The notes under the pieces are model-generated. The model was given only the letters and a program-made list of their open reading frames with translations, searched no databases and was not told the origin of the DNA. DNA of 64,000 nucleotides from Spirochaetota bacterium (GTDB taxonomy: Bacteria; Spirochaetota; GWB1-36-13; JAKPDD01), in assembly GCA_029552945.1 (NCBI GenBank), contig JAKPDD010000017.1, positions 1 through 64,000 of the forward strand. The letters are read 5' to 3'. A program made the position numbers and the translations under genes. This document shows positions 63,681 to 64,000 of the stretch, piece after piece (position 1 is the first letter of the stretch; every line of letters starts with the position of its first letter).

Positions 63681-64000
63681 TTTTTTCCTCCTTTATTATT
63701 TCAGATATTATGTTATCTATTTTTTCTGGAGTAAGATTACCATAAATTTTGTCATTTATCATCATATTTGGAGCTGAAAAACACCTCCCCAGACAGTTTA
63801 CTCTCTCTATGGTAAAAAGGCCATCTTTTGTTGTTTTTCCTTCATCAATACCAAGTTTATTTTGTATATACAATAGTATATCTATTGAGTGCATAAGTCT
63901 ACAGGATAGAGAATCACAGACTCTTATTATATACTTGCCTCTTTTTTCAGTGGAAAACATTGTGTAGAATGTTAAAAGACCTGATACTTCTGACAATGAT
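63673..64000 (-). CDS. hydC: hydrogenase [2Fe-2S] subunit HydC/NuoE-like; 5' end outside window
   Basis: The 3' 107 residues of a NuoE-type thioredoxin-fold subunit. The [2Fe-2S] ligands are in CDSLSC and in CLGRC ([13 protein letters not shown]), with the typical ending [13 protein letters not shown]. The start lies beyond the right edge, since NuoE-like proteins begin about 50 residues earlier. It overlaps hydB by eight bases (stop at 63673, hydB ATG at 63680), so translation of hydC, hydB and hydA is coupled. It carries electrons between the NADH site and the rest of the hydrogenase. Confidence 0.92.
   Translation of the reverse strand, partial: SLSEVSGLLTFYTMFSTEKRGKYIIRVCDSLSCRLMHSIDILLYIQNKLGIDEGKTTKDGLFTIERVNCLGRCFSAPNMMINDKIYGNLTPEKIDNIISEIIKEEKND

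Overview
The window is AT-rich, densely coded DNA that reads as part of the chromosome of an anaerobic, motile, diderm bacterium, most likely a spirochaete (Spirochaetota). Pointers are a membrane-anchored TPR protein of the kind seen in the spirochaetal periplasmic flagellar collar (left edge), a FliH gene, two chemoreceptor-type proteins, an oxygen-sensor/receptor pair of a kind described in Treponema, a short SMC without a recognisable hinge, many lipoproteins and outer-membrane-type genes (LptF/G, MlaE, beta-barrel), and ferredoxin- and hydrogen-based metabolism (ferredoxin, IorA, phosphotransacetylase, trimeric [FeFe] hydrogenase). The two-domain protein disulfide oxidoreductase is common in thermophiles. 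There is no rRNA, so the taxon is inference.

Layout. 1-8257 (+): TPR membrane protein (cut by the edge), unknown anchored protein, argH, secreted protein, GAF-HD-GYP phosphodiesterase, diiron oxygen-sensor protein, soluble chemoreceptor, possible PilZ-like protein. 8302-10654 (-): pstS with a three-repeat Pho box, YkgJ-type cluster protein, RseC-like protein, HIT protein. 10784-22863 (+): ferredoxin, gyrA, parB, LptF/G permease, FecR-domain lipoprotein, membrane and secreted proteins, iorA, nadA, and a DUF2784-like gene that lacks a standard start codon. 22895-25904 (-): RCC1-repeat lipoprotein, uvrB. 26035-31351 (+): Lys-rich secreted protein, orphan histidine kinase, smc, small anchored protein. 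31463-38282 (-): lipase-like lipoprotein, DUF1015, cNMP-binding protein, gatC, pmbA/tldE, mlaE, dnaB. 38377-42635 (+): bifunctional nuclease with UVR motif, ruvA (CTG start), orphan ParB-CTPase-domain protein, NfeD protease, UDP-glucose dehydrogenase, tRNA-Leu. 42644-45787 (-): chemoreceptor and a frameshifted PAS-SpoIIE phosphatase. 45940-54390 (+): branched-chain-type binding lipoprotein, then a tight seven-gene run (FN3-like, TPR, unknown, voltage-sensor/HAMP-like membrane protein, DUF2889, FliH, beta-barrel). 54540-56175 (-): pta, lipoprotein, tRNA-Phe. 56372-58849 (+): TPR-Clp ATPase fusion. 58893-64000 (-): hydrogenase hydC-hydB-hydA, thioredoxin reductase and protein disulfide oxidoreductase in one direction; hydB is frameshifted in a TA-dinucleotide tract.

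The most unusual items are the voltage-sensor/HAMP-like protein beside FliH, the Clp ATPase whose N-domain is replaced by six TPRs, the HTH-less ParB-type CTPase domain with an amphipathic tail, two genes with non-AUG starts exactly at start/stop overlaps, and two genes frameshifted at slippery repeats. No CRISPR array, insertion sequence, rRNA or prophage was seen. After adding the DUF2784-like gene and the tail of the SpoIIE gene, no gene-free stretch exceeds about 200 bases.
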